Assembly: GCA_900548005.1 (NCBI GenBank)
Contig: URIZ01000001.1
Span: 216,438 to 280,437 of the forward strand
Direction: 5' to 3'
DNA length: 64,000 bases
From: an uncultured Eubacteriales bacterium
GTDB lineage: Bacteria > Bacillota > Clostridia > Christensenellales > CAG-917
Shown here one piece after another: positions 17,446 through 24,461 of the stretch. Below the pieces are notes generated by a model that was not told where the DNA came from, ran no database searches, and worked only from the letters and a program-made list of their open reading frames with translations. A program made the translations under genes and the position numbers. Numbering within the stretch: the first letter of the stretch is position 1; each line of letters starts with the position of its first letter.

Positions 17446-17474
17446 TTGACATGTGAAACATTTTGTTGTATAAC
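17446..17474 (+). promoter_or_regulatory. Predicted sigma-A promoter
   Basis: A perfect TTGACA, a 17-base spacer and TATAAC, about 180 bases before the small winged-helix gene. No ORF of note follows directly, so it may give the cassette a long leader or drive a small RNA. Confidence 0.55.
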
Positions 17475-17560
17475 ATAGATACCAAAAAACATAGGGGGGA
17501 TTGGTTATTGATTTTTAGGCTCAATTGTTAAATTTGGAAAATCGACAAAGGATATTTTTT

Positions 17561-17642
17561 GACAAAATATTTATAGGAATAATCGAATTTTGTCATGAAT
17601 TTGTGAACGTGGACAATTTTGTCTATACCATATTGCTATAAT
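17561..17642 (+). promoter_or_regulatory. Extended -10 promoter with TTTTGTC operator-like repeats
   Basis: TGCTATAAT (to 17642) is an extended -10 box 15 bases before ATG 17658. A perfect palindrome GACAATTTTGTC (17612-17623) covers the expected -35 region, and a matching inverted pair GACAAAAT (17561) / ATTTTGTC (17587-17594) lies upstream. The repeated half-site suggests binding of a repressor, possibly the product of the adjacent winged-helix gene. Confidence 0.5.
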
Positions 17643-17657
17643 TAAAGTGAAGGGATT

Positions 17658-17885
17658 ATGAGAAAGGATTACGCAACAAAAACGATAATAGTGCACATTT
17701 TGCTTGCATTGCAAAAATACACGACAAAAGAAAGACCTGTTTCATACACGGAGTTGTCGCGATATTTGCAAGGCATCGGCAAATCATGCGACAGAAAAAC
17801 TGTGGCGAGAAACGTGGATTACCTCATTGCTGACGGTTTTCCGATTGGCAAAACAAATGACGGAAAGTGTTTCTACAATAGATAA
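17658..17885 (+). CDS. Stand-alone winged-helix protein (WYL-regulator-like N-terminus)
   Basis: A 75-residue protein resembling only the DNA-binding part of WYL-type regulators: VSYTELSRYLQGIG, then DRKTVARNVDYLIADGFPI, ending in the wing KTNDGKCFYNR. The ligand-binding WYL domain is missing and the stop is natural, not a frameshift that I can see. It heads a cassette of four small genes and sits just after repeated TTTTGTC sites, so autoregulation is plausible. AAGGGA precedes the ATG. Confidence 0.7.
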   Translation: MRKDYATKTIIVHILLALQKYTTKERPVSYTELSRYLQGIGKSCDRKTVARNVDYLIADGFPIGKTNDGKCFYNR

Positions 17886-17913
17886 TCGAAATGTATACAA
17901 AAGGGGGAAAACT

Positions 17914-18204
17914 ATGTGTAGATTCAAACAGTTTATTTACAAGACGGGATCGATAAAAGGGTATGTCGAGACATGCGAAAACGATTTTTCGCCGTCAAAA
18001 AAGCACTACTATGTCAAAGTGAATAGGGAAGGTAAAATCTTTTATTTGACTGGACTGCATGGGGGAAGTGACGGAGAGTTGAGATTTGTTGACGATATAG
18101 AATTTGCTTTGGGATTTACAGAAATGGTTGCAATAAGAATCGCCAACATGTTAAGACAAAAAAACATTGCGGCATTTCCGTTTTCTTTGACAAAAGAAGC
18201 ATAA
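17914..18204 (+). CDS. Hypothetical 96-residue protein
   Basis: Not recognised. ATG 17914 is set by the strong AGGGGG binding site just upstream; the frame extends further 5' but overlaps the previous gene in another frame. It is a soluble protein with alternating beta patterns (HYYVKVNREGKIFYLTGLHG) and a C-terminal helix. It follows the winged-helix gene by 28 bases and is probably co-transcribed. Confidence 0.65.
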   Translation: MCRFKQFIYKTGSIKGYVETCENDFSPSKKHYYVKVNREGKIFYLTGLHGGSDGELRFVDDIEFALGFTEMVAIRIANMLRQKNIAAFPFSLTKEA

Positions 18205-18281
18205 ATGGGGTGAGCATCGCGATAGATTTTTCGGCGATGTATACTAAAAAATACAATTGAAAAACAAAAAATGGAGGATAA

Positions 18282-18599
18282 ATGATGCAAAAAATTAAAG
18301 CGGCAACGTACGTTTTGGCAATGTTATTTTTGGGTTTGTTGATTGGCGGCGCAATTGCGGGGAACAAAGCGGCATGGATATGCGGATTGGTTTTTCTCAT
18401 TCTCGATGTGATTTGCGGAATAGCTATTCAGTATTTTTGCGACAAACAGCCCAAAAGAACCACGTGGGATTCGCTTACTGCCGAAGAAAAAAGCTTGTTT
18501 CAGCAAGAGCCAAATGCAAAACTGATTCGGGAACTTGAAAGAAGGGGGATAGACATTCAAAAGGTAATCGCCGATTATGAAAACAACTATACAAAATAA
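18282..18599 (+). CDS. Small membrane protein with two helices
   Basis: Not recognised. It has 105 residues with two hydrophobic segments (about 8-27 and 31-51, AAWICGLVFLILDVICGIAI) and a cytoplasmic-looking charged tail of about 50 residues (WDSLTAEEKSLFQQEPNAKL) that is probably helical. GGAGG lies before the tandem ATGATG start. Third gene of the small cassette. Confidence 0.65.
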   Translation: MMQKIKAATYVLAMLFLGLLIGGAIAGNKAAWICGLVFLILDVICGIAIQYFCDKQPKRTTWDSLTAEEKSLFQQEPNAKLIRELERRGIDIQKVIADYENNYTK

Positions 18600-18638
18600 T
18601 AATTGAACAACCGCAAGGTTGATTTGGGGAGGCTAACT

Positions 18639-19103
18639 ATGAGTATTAAGAAAAACACTTTTGAAAGTGGAAAAGACGATTTGGCAAACGTCGAATTGAT
18701 CAAAGAGTTCAACAACGTTTACAACGATGTTTTGCAAGGCAACGGACACGCCATGAAGATAAACAGTTTTTTTGACAACCAAGCCGGAAATCTGTTGCTA
18801 GATGCATGCAAACACATGATTTACGCGCCGATATTAGGCTCGATTGCAAATCCGGTAGCCGCATGCACGGACACTTTTGGCAAATATCCTGTCGTGTTGT
18901 ATTTGTATCAAGGTCGAAGATTTTCCATGTGCGACAATGTGTACGTCATTCTAATTCTGTGCAATGATAGGCTTAGAATGTTCACTGTCGAAACGCAAGG
19001 AAGCGAGTTTATGTTGTGCGAATATCGTGACGGAGCGCACCGCAATTACGGTTTTGTGGATTTGCAGATATTGCCGCAAACATTGCTTGAAATTGTAGGA
19101 TAA
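18639..19103 (+). CDS. Hypothetical 154-residue protein
   Basis: Not recognised. ATG 18639 is preferred because GGGGAGG stands nine bases upstream; TTG 18603 is a weaker alternative. Soluble, mixed alpha/beta: a helical N-terminal half (ELIKEFNNVYNDVLQGNG) and a C-terminal half of beta-strands (YVILILCNDRLRMFTVETQG). Last gene of the cassette, closed by a terminator. Confidence 0.65.
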   Translation: MSIKKNTFESGKDDLANVELIKEFNNVYNDVLQGNGHAMKINSFFDNQAGNLLLDACKHMIYAPILGSIANPVAACTDTFGKYPVVLYLYQGRRFSMCDNVYVILILCNDRLRMFTVETQGSEFMLCEYRDGAHRNYGFVDLQILPQTLLEIVG

Positions 19104-19141
19104 AAAGTAAGTGTCTATTGGGGAGCAATAGGGAAACCGAC

Positions 19142-19179
19142 AAATAAAACGGTTGCGAAAATCAGCAGCCGTTTTATTT
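19142..19179. terminator. Terminator closing the small-gene cassette
   Basis: A 15-base-pair AAATAAAACGGTTGC/GCAGCCGTTTTATTT stem with an eight-base loop. A- and T-rich arms allow action in both directions; there is no long extra T run. Confidence 0.7.
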
Positions 19180-19284
19180 GTCGGATTATGGAAAAGCGAC
19201 AAAATCATTGTGATGAAAAAGAATAATATTTGCTTGTTTTTAAGTGGTTATAATCAATCGCAAGGCGGGTGCATATAATCTAGC

Positions 19285-20010
19285 ATGCGAAAAATGGCGA
19301 AAGAAAATATCATCGTCGTATGCACGATCGTGCTGTGTTTTATGCTGACGCTTGCGTTGTGCATGACCTTTTCGGGAGAAGGGATTCTCGGAGTTTTCAA
19401 TGTGGGCGCGGGGGAGCGGCAGGCGGTGTATGCGGTGGCGTGCGGCGGATACAGTGACATGACTTTGGCAAGGGCGAGCGCGGACATGATAAAGTCAAGG
19501 GGCGGCGCGGGCTATGTGCTAAAAGGCGACGAGATCGAGATTATATACGCTTTGTACCCAAGCCAAGACGATGCGAAAAGGGTGGTGTCGTCCATGGGCG
19601 AAAGGGGTGTGTACGTCAAAAAAATCGAGATTGACAAAGGATCTTTCAAGTGGTGTAAAGGTGATTTGAAAGAGAGCGTTTTTGCCGCCTTGAAATACTT
19701 TGACATTGCGTTTGAGAGTATGTACAAAGTGGCAAACGATCTCAATGCCGACATTATAAGCGTTGAAGACGCAAAGACGCAAATCAATGTTTTACGCGCA
19801 CAAATCGAAGATATAAAGTGCGTTTTCTATCAAAACACAGCGGATTGCGACAAGGCGCAAATAGGCGAAATCAAGGTTGCGCTTGCAACGACTTTGGCTC
19901 TTATCGACAACGTGGATTTTGCAAAAAGCAGGGCGTTTGTCACATCGTCGATTCGCTATCAGCTTGTTCAGCTGACCTATTGCAGAAAGGCTCTTATGAG
20001 CAACGTATGA
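19285..20010 (+). CDS. Membrane-anchored protein with SPOR-like domain
   Basis: A 241-residue protein with one N-terminal membrane helix (about 9-30) and the rest probably outside the membrane. Residues about 50-110 (YAVACGGYSDMTLARASADM, then AGYVLKGDEIEIIYALYPS) have the length and order of a SPOR domain, a fold that binds denuded peptidoglycan or takes part in sporulation. The C-terminal 120 residues look helical. A TATAAT ends five bases before the ATG and there is no binding site, so the mRNA may be leaderless. SPOR identity is inferred from pattern only. Confidence 0.55.
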   Translation: MRKMAKENIIVVCTIVLCFMLTLALCMTFSGEGILGVFNVGAGERQAVYAVACGGYSDMTLARASADMIKSRGGAGYVLKGDEIEIIYALYPSQDDAKRVVSSMGERGVYVKKIEIDKGSFKWCKGDLKESVFAALKYFDIAFESMYKVANDLNADIISVEDAKTQINVLRAQIEDIKCVFYQNTADCDKAQIGEIKVALATTLALIDNVDFAKSRAFVTSSIRYQLVQLTYCRKALMSNV

Positions 20011-20132
20011 CGGCTTGATTGTTGTATCGCCAAAACAAAAACACGCTCGTGGCGGAATTTGAATATCGTTGCGGCGTTTTTTTGTTATTTTACGGCAAAA
20101 ACGCAATCGAAAAACAAATTTGTCATAGCGTC

Positions 20133-20161
20133 TTGCCATATCCGCGCATTTAGTTTATAAT
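20133..20161 (+). promoter_or_regulatory. Promoter of dnaX giving a leaderless mRNA
   Basis: TTGCCA, a 17-base spacer and TATAAT end at 20161; ATG 20169 is seven bases later and no Shine-Dalgarno lies between. The region upstream (20011-20132) lacks the SRP RNA gene that often precedes dnaX in Bacilli. Confidence 0.7.
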
Positions 20162-20168
20162 ACAGTTT

Positions 20169-21665
20169 ATGGCATATACTTCTTTATATCGCAAATATCG
20201 TCCCGACACCTTTGACAAAGTCATCGGACAGGACCATATCGTGCGCACTCTCAAAAATCAAATCGCAACCGACAGCGTCGGGCATGCGTACATTTTCACG
20301 GGAACGCGCGGCACGGGCAAGACGTCCGTCGCAAAGATTTTTGCGCGGGCGGTCAATTGTCTTTCGCCGCTTCCCGACGGTTCGCCGTGCGGAAAATGCG
20401 CTCATTGTGTGGAGCTTGCCTCGCCGTCAAATTTTGACGTTCTCGAGATAGACGCTGCGTCCAACAACTCTGTGGATCAGATCAGGGAACTGACGGACAA
20501 GATCAACTTTCCGCCCACGATCGGCAGATACAAGGTCTACATCGTCGACGAAGTGCACATGCTTTCCAAAGCTGCGTTCAACGCTCTTTTGAAGACGCTC
20601 GAAGAGCCGCCTTCGCATGCGATTTTCATCCTTGCCACAACCGAGATACACCAGATTCCCGCCACGATTTTGTCGCGTTGTTTGCGTTTCGATTTCAGGC
20701 TCGTGCCAAGCCAAGTCATAGCAAAGCGTATCCGTGACATATTTGACGACATCTCCGTCAAGTACGAGAGCGAAGCGGTGGATTTGATTGCGCAAGCAGG
20801 CAAAGGCAGCGTCAGAGACGCTTTGTCCGTTGCCGATATGTGCGTGAGCTATTGCGCAGGCAACGTCACTTATGACGGGGTGCTCGAAGTGCTCGGCGCG
20901 GCAGATCCCAAAAAATTGCAGCATCTTGCCACGGCGATTGCGGACGGCAACGTGGATATAGCTCTTCAAGACGTCGCCAATTTCTGCGATTTGGGCAAGA
21001 GCGTTCCCATTCTCGCGCAAGACCTTGCCACGCTTTTCAGAAACGTGTTGTATATCAAGAATTGTTCTTCCGCAAAGACGTTGCTTGCTTTGCCCGATAG
21101 TATATACGTTTCTCTCAAAGATATGGCTGACAAATACTCCACCGAAAAGTGCATGGGTATCATGAAGATAATGTCCAAGCTCGAAGGGGAGTTCAGATAC
21201 AGCGCGCAACACCGCATATTGTTTGAATCGGCTGTGGTGCTTGCATCGAGCGGCGGCGATTCGGACGCCAAGGTGGAAGAGCTACAAGCGCGCGTTGCAA
21301 AACTTGAAAAAATCATAGCGGGGCTCAGAAAATCGGGTTTTGAGTCCGCACCTGTCAAAACGGATGCGAGACAGGTGTGGCTCAGGGTAGCATCCGAACT
21401 TAGACAGAGTGGCTTTCAACTTATTGCACTATCCACGCAAGACGCCGAGCTTGAAATGAATGATGACACCTTCTTTGTCAAGGTGGCGGACACCGCAACG
21501 CTCGGGTTTTTGGAAGACAAGAACAACAGGGACGCAATCAACAAGGCTTTTTATGCCGTGGATTCGTCACATAGGCTGGTTATCGAAGCAGTGCATCGTC
21601 TCGACGAAGACAAGGCTTTGCCCTTTGTCAAAGAGATGTTTGGCAATATGCTGGAAATAAAATAA
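20169..21665 (+). CDS. dnaX: DNA polymerase III subunit gamma/tau
   Basis: Clamp-loader ATPase of the replisome. It has 498 residues. Opening YRKYRPDTFDKVIGQDHIVR; Walker A GTRGTGKTSVAKIF near 45-58; four-Cys zinc module ending CGKCAHC; Walker B YIVDEVHMLSKAAFNALLKTLEEPP; sensor 1 ATTEIHQIPATILSRC. A coiled-coil linker (VEELQARVAKLEKIIAGLRK) leads to a C-terminal domain. It is on the short side for tau. First of the dnaX-ybaB-recR set. Confidence 0.96.
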   Translation: MAYTSLYRKYRPDTFDKVIGQDHIVRTLKNQIATDSVGHAYIFTGTRGTGKTSVAKIFARAVNCLSPLPDGSPCGKCAHCVELASPSNFDVLEIDAASNNSVDQIRELTDKINFPPTIGRYKVYIVDEVHMLSKAAFNALLKTLEEPPSHAIFILATTEIHQIPATILSRCLRFDFRLVPSQVIAKRIRDIFDDISVKYESEAVDLIAQAGKGSVRDALSVADMCVSYCAGNVTYDGVLEVLGAADPKKLQHLATAIADGNVDIALQDVANFCDLGKSVPILAQDLATLFRNVLYIKNCSSAKTLLALPDSIYVSLKDMADKYSTEKCMGIMKIMSKLEGEFRYSAQHRILFESAVVLASSGGDSDAKVEELQARVAKLEKIIAGLRKSGFESAPVKTDARQVWLRVASELRQSGFQLIALSTQDAELEMNDDTFFVKVADTATLGFLEDKNNRDAINKAFYAVDSSHRLVIEAVHRLDEDKALPFVKEMFGNMLEIK

Positions 21666-21696
21666 TACAAAATTCACAATATAGGAGACACAAATT

Positions 21697-22020
21697 ATGA
21701 CATACGGCGGTTTCGGCGGCGGAAATATGCAACAACTCATGAAACAAGCGCAAGCAATGCAACGCAAATTGCAAGAGGCGCAACAAGAACTCGCAGACAG
21801 CGAAGTCACGGGCAGCGCGGCAGGCGGTATGGTTGAAGTGACGCTCACCGGCGACAAAACACCCGTATCGGTGTCCATCAAACCCGAAGCAGTCGATCCC
21901 GATGACGTGGAAATGCTCGAAGATATGGTGCTTGCCGCTCTCAACGACGCGATGAAACAAGCCGACGATCTTTCCAAAGAACTTCTCGGTCCGATGGGCA
22001 ACGCAGGCGGTTTGTTTTAA
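21697..22020 (+). CDS. Nucleoid-associated protein, YbaB/EbfC family
   Basis: Small DNA-binding dimer of 107 residues. Gly-rich start (GGFGGGNMQQLMKQAQAMQR), coiled region (QRKLQEAQQELAD), then VTGSAAGGMVEVTLTGDK and SIKPEAVDPDDVEMLEDMVLAA, all typical. AGGAGA precedes the ATG. It lies between dnaX and recR as in most bacteria. Confidence 0.95.
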   Translation: MTYGGFGGGNMQQLMKQAQAMQRKLQEAQQELADSEVTGSAAGGMVEVTLTGDKTPVSVSIKPEAVDPDDVEMLEDMVLAALNDAMKQADDLSKELLGPMGNAGGLF

Positions 22021-22021
22021 T

Positions 22022-22082
22022 TAATAATGAATAATGAATAATAAATAATTGCGGGTGGGGGATACCCCACACCCCAATTGTT
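22022..22082 (+). repeat. AT-rich TAATGAATAAT element, forward copy
   Basis: A run of TAATGAATAAT-like units followed by a GC-rich GGGTG...CACCC inverted repeat. The inverse arrangement occurs at 23363-23416 and an AT-rich relative at 56034-56058. Confidence 0.6.
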
Positions 22083-22149
22083 GTGCCGATTAAAATTGCG
22101 TATATTCGTCAATTTTGGCGCAAACATCCGCTTTTTTCAATACTGATTT

Positions 22150-22734
22150 ATGAAATATATAGAACCTCTTGCAAAACTTATTGCGCAATTGTCAAAACTG
22201 CCGTCTGTCGGAGAAAAAACGGCGGCTCGTTATGCATACGCAATTCTCAATTCGCCCGCCGAAGAAGTGGACGAACTTGTTGATGCCATCAAAGAAGTCA
22301 AGCAAAACGTGCATTTTTGCAAAGTCTGCGGCAACTACACCGAGAATGAAGTGTGCGACATTTGCGCCACAAGAAAGCCCACCACTATATGCGTTGTCAA
22401 AGAGCCGAAAGACATCGTTGCGCTTGAAAAAGTCAAGGACTTCAAAGGCGTGTATCACGTTCTCGGCGGCGTGATTTCTCCAATGGAGCATATCGGGCCA
22501 AACGACATTCGCATCAAAGAACTTCTTGCTCGTCTTGACGGTGTCGAAGAAGTCATTCTCGCCACCAACCCCGACGTTGAAGGCGAAGCCACCGCCATGT
22601 ACATTGCTCGTCTTATCAAGCCTATGGGCATCAAAGTCACTCGCATCGCGCGCGGACTTCCCGAGGGTAGTGTGATCGAGTATGCGGATGAGAGTACTTT
22701 GTCGCGCGCGCTGTCTTCCCGCATCGAGCTTTGA
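22150..22734 (+). CDS. recR: Recombination mediator RecR
   Basis: Partner of RecO in loading RecA at gaps. It has 194 residues. Helix-hairpin-helix [16 protein letters not shown] near 16-31; four-Cys zinc finger [16 protein letters not shown] near 57-72; Toprim domain [14 protein letters not shown] through [19 protein letters not shown]-terminal [16 protein letters not shown]. There is no clear binding site. The TGA stop is inside the left arm of a hairpin element. Confidence 0.95.
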   Translation: MKYIEPLAKLIAQLSKLPSVGEKTAARYAYAILNSPAEEVDELVDAIKEVKQNVHFCKVCGNYTENEVCDICATRKPTTICVVKEPKDIVALEKVKDFKGVYHVLGGVISPMEHIGPNDIRIKELLARLDGVEEVILATNPDVEGEATAMYIARLIKPMGIKVTRIARGLPEGSVIEYADESTLSRALSSRIEL

Positions 22735-22858
22735 CGGCATTATTCGGCAAATAACTGCGTCAGGCGCGGCTTGCCCCAAAATCACGTACGCTTATGTACG
22801 TTTGGTTTTGTTTCAAGCCGTGCCTTTCTTGTTCTTTATCCGAATACTGCCGTCAAAG
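22729..22858 (+). repeat. Hairpin repeat element, copy B (at recR 3' end)
   Basis: Outer arms 22729-22747 and 22840-22858 match at 18 of 19 positions (CTTTGACGGCA...) and contain the last Leu codon and stop of recR. Middle stem GGCGCGGCTTG/CAAGCCGTGCC (one G-T pair); tip ACGTAC/GTACGT with loop GCTTAT. From 22744 rightwards it is identical to copy C at 23055. Confidence 0.85.
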
Positions 22859-22879
22859 AGATAAGTTTTAGTCGTTTTT

Positions 22880-23040
22880 TAGCGAACAACTTCGGACGCG
22901 ATTGACGCAAAGCGTAACAATCGCTATTCCGTCACTGCGTTCCTTACAGAGCCACGCCCCGTCAACTCATGTACTATGTGTACATTAGGGTTGCCGTTAG
23001 CGCGGCTCTTCCTTGTTCTTCATCTAAATATTGCGCTTAT
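22880..23040 (+). repeat. Hairpin repeat element, second type, with insertion
   Basis: Carries the GAGCCACGC / ATGTAC tip variant seen in copy D (63455), but about 50 bases with their own small inverted repeats interrupt the left half, and the outer arms no longer match. Probably a decayed or rearranged copy. Confidence 0.65.
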
Positions 23041-23054
23041 AATAGTTTAGAATA

Positions 23055-23172
23055 TCGGCAAATAACTGCGTCAGGCGCGGCTTGCCCCAAAATCACGTAC
23101 GCTTATGTACGTTTGGTTTTGTTTCAAGCCGTGCCTTTCTTGTTCTTTATCCGAATACTGCCGTCAAAGAGA
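23055..23172 (+). repeat. Hairpin repeat element, copy C
   Basis: About 118 bases identical to copy B, 311 bases downstream of it. The left outer arm is different and does not pair with the right one, so this copy looks like a secondary duplicate rather than an original insertion. The whole gap 22735-23549 carries repeats only; I see no gene. Confidence 0.8.
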
Positions 23173-23205
23173 AGTGTCGGTTTTCAAATTCTTCCATGTT
23201 GTTAT

Positions 23206-23325
23206 GTTGTCATTGCGAGCCGACTTGTTCGGCGTGGCAATCTCGCGGTAGTGGAATGATGTAAAATGACGTGTATATAGTGCCGTTTCGTTTCCACGAG
23301 ATTCTTCGCTTGCGCTCAGAATGAC
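23206..23325. repeat. GTCATT-GAGC dispersed repeat pair
   Basis: Two inverted pieces: GTCATTGCGAGCC...AATCTCGCGG (forward) and CCACGAGATTCTTCGCTTGC...GAATGAC (reverse). Related pieces lie at 42637-42735, 56085-56131 and 63843-63890. Confidence 0.6.
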
Positions 23326-23362
23326 ACGGATAATTTTGCATATTACCGATTATTCCAATTCG

Positions 23363-23416
23363 GGTGTGGGTGTCCCACCCATAATTATTAATTATTAATT
23401 ATTCATTATTAATTTC
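23363..23416 (-). repeat. AT-rich TAATGAATAAT element, inverted copy
   Basis: GGGTG...CACCC followed by TAATTATTAATTATTCATTA, the inverse of the element at 22022-22082. The two bracket recR and the hairpin copies. Confidence 0.6.
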
Positions 23417-23549
23417 AGTAAGCAAGCAATGCCGTTGCTGCAATGACGGCTTTTGCTCTATTGACATAATGTGTAATGTTATTTATAATAAAGGCGAAAG
23501 GCGGCGCAATATGGCGGCTTTTCAATATTTCAAAAAGGGAGAAATTCTT

Positions 23550-24287
23550 ATGAAAATCACTTGTCCAAGATGCGGAGCGGAGTTCGACGTTGACAAAACG
23601 GGCGGAAACGTGTGTCCGTATTGCGGATATGAAGTTCCGCTTGCATCGTCCACGCAAGACGATGAGTTTTTTGGCGATATAAACGGTGAAACATATCAGC
23701 CTGTTCAACCGACATACGAGCCTGTGCTGACCACCTATCATGCGGCGTTTGAAAGTGACGCAAAGGCAAACAAGGCGGCTAGAAGCGTGTTTTCCATTGC
23801 CGTGTTCTTGCTTGTAATAGGCGCGTTGCGTTTTGTAGTGGGTTTGACGAGCGTTGCGTCCATAGGTCAACTTGTCGAAAACTTGCCATCGTATGTCGGC
23901 ACGATATACTATGCTCCGATCAAGGCATATATAGGCGCGGCGTATAGCGAAATCGCGCTGCACGTTGCAATATTTGCGTGCGCAATCGCCCTTGTCGTGT
24001 TTGTGTCAAAGACCAAAAACACAAAGTTTCCCACTCCAAACGACGCAGTGTTTGCAACCTACAAAAAGTCCTTCATCGCATACTGCGCAATGGTGGGTGT
24101 TCTTGCCGTATACTCGATTGTGGAGATAGTCGCGCTTGTTGTGACGATAAGGCTTGAAAAGGTGCTTGACGAAGTCATTTTGTCACCGTTTATGAAAGTT
24201 GCGGTCATCGTGTGGGTTGTCGTGCTTTTGGCTGCCGGCATCGTTGGACTGGTCAACACTCTCAAGCTCTCCAAAAAGGCAGATTGA
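23550..24287 (+). CDS. Zinc-ribbon membrane protein
   Basis: A 245-residue protein of unknown function. ATG 23550 is set by GGGAGA just upstream. The N-terminus is a two-CxxC zinc ribbon (CPRCGAEFDV...CPYCGYEV), then a Pro/Thr/Tyr-rich linker (to about 65), then about four membrane helices (about 80-105, 130-155, 175-200 and 215-240). Such fusions are common in Clostridia with no assigned role. Confidence 0.7.
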   Translation: MKITCPRCGAEFDVDKTGGNVCPYCGYEVPLASSTQDDEFFGDINGETYQPVQPTYEPVLTTYHAAFESDAKANKAARSVFSIAVFLLVIGALRFVVGLTSVASIGQLVENLPSYVGTIYYAPIKAYIGAAYSEIALHVAIFACAIALVVFVSKTKNTKFPTPNDAVFATYKKSFIAYCAMVGVLAVYSIVEIVALVVTIRLEKVLDEVILSPFMKVAVIVWVVVLLAAGIVGLVNTLKLSKKAD

Positions 24288-24340
24288 GCGAGTTAGATGC
24301 CGCAAAAATCACAATTAGATTTGTTGAAAAACATGTATGA

Positions 24341-24367
24341 AAAAACGCCGTTTTCACGGCGTTTTTT
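24341..24367. terminator. Bidirectional terminator
   Basis: AAAAACGCCG/CGGCGTTTTT stem with a six-base loop between the convergent zinc-ribbon gene and galT. Confidence 0.85.
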
Positions 24368-24461
24368 GATTTGTGTAAACATCCGAATTTTCTCAAATTT
24401 TGCTCGAATTGATTGCTTGATTTTCTCTTGCGATCTAGCGTTTCAAGCGACTTATTGCGTA

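Noticed and set aside
17658..18599. Toxin-antitoxin pair
   Set aside because: A small DNA-binding protein next to small ORFs is suggestive, but neither partner shows a known toxin motif and the genes have separate strong binding sites rather than overlapping starts.
20011..20168. SRP RNA gene before dnaX
   Set aside because: The conserved SRP helix 8 motifs are not present.
20903..20920. Programmed frameshift site in dnaX (run of six A)
   Set aside because: The A run is not in the phase of a slippery heptamer and no stem follows; the gene encodes one product of 498 residues.
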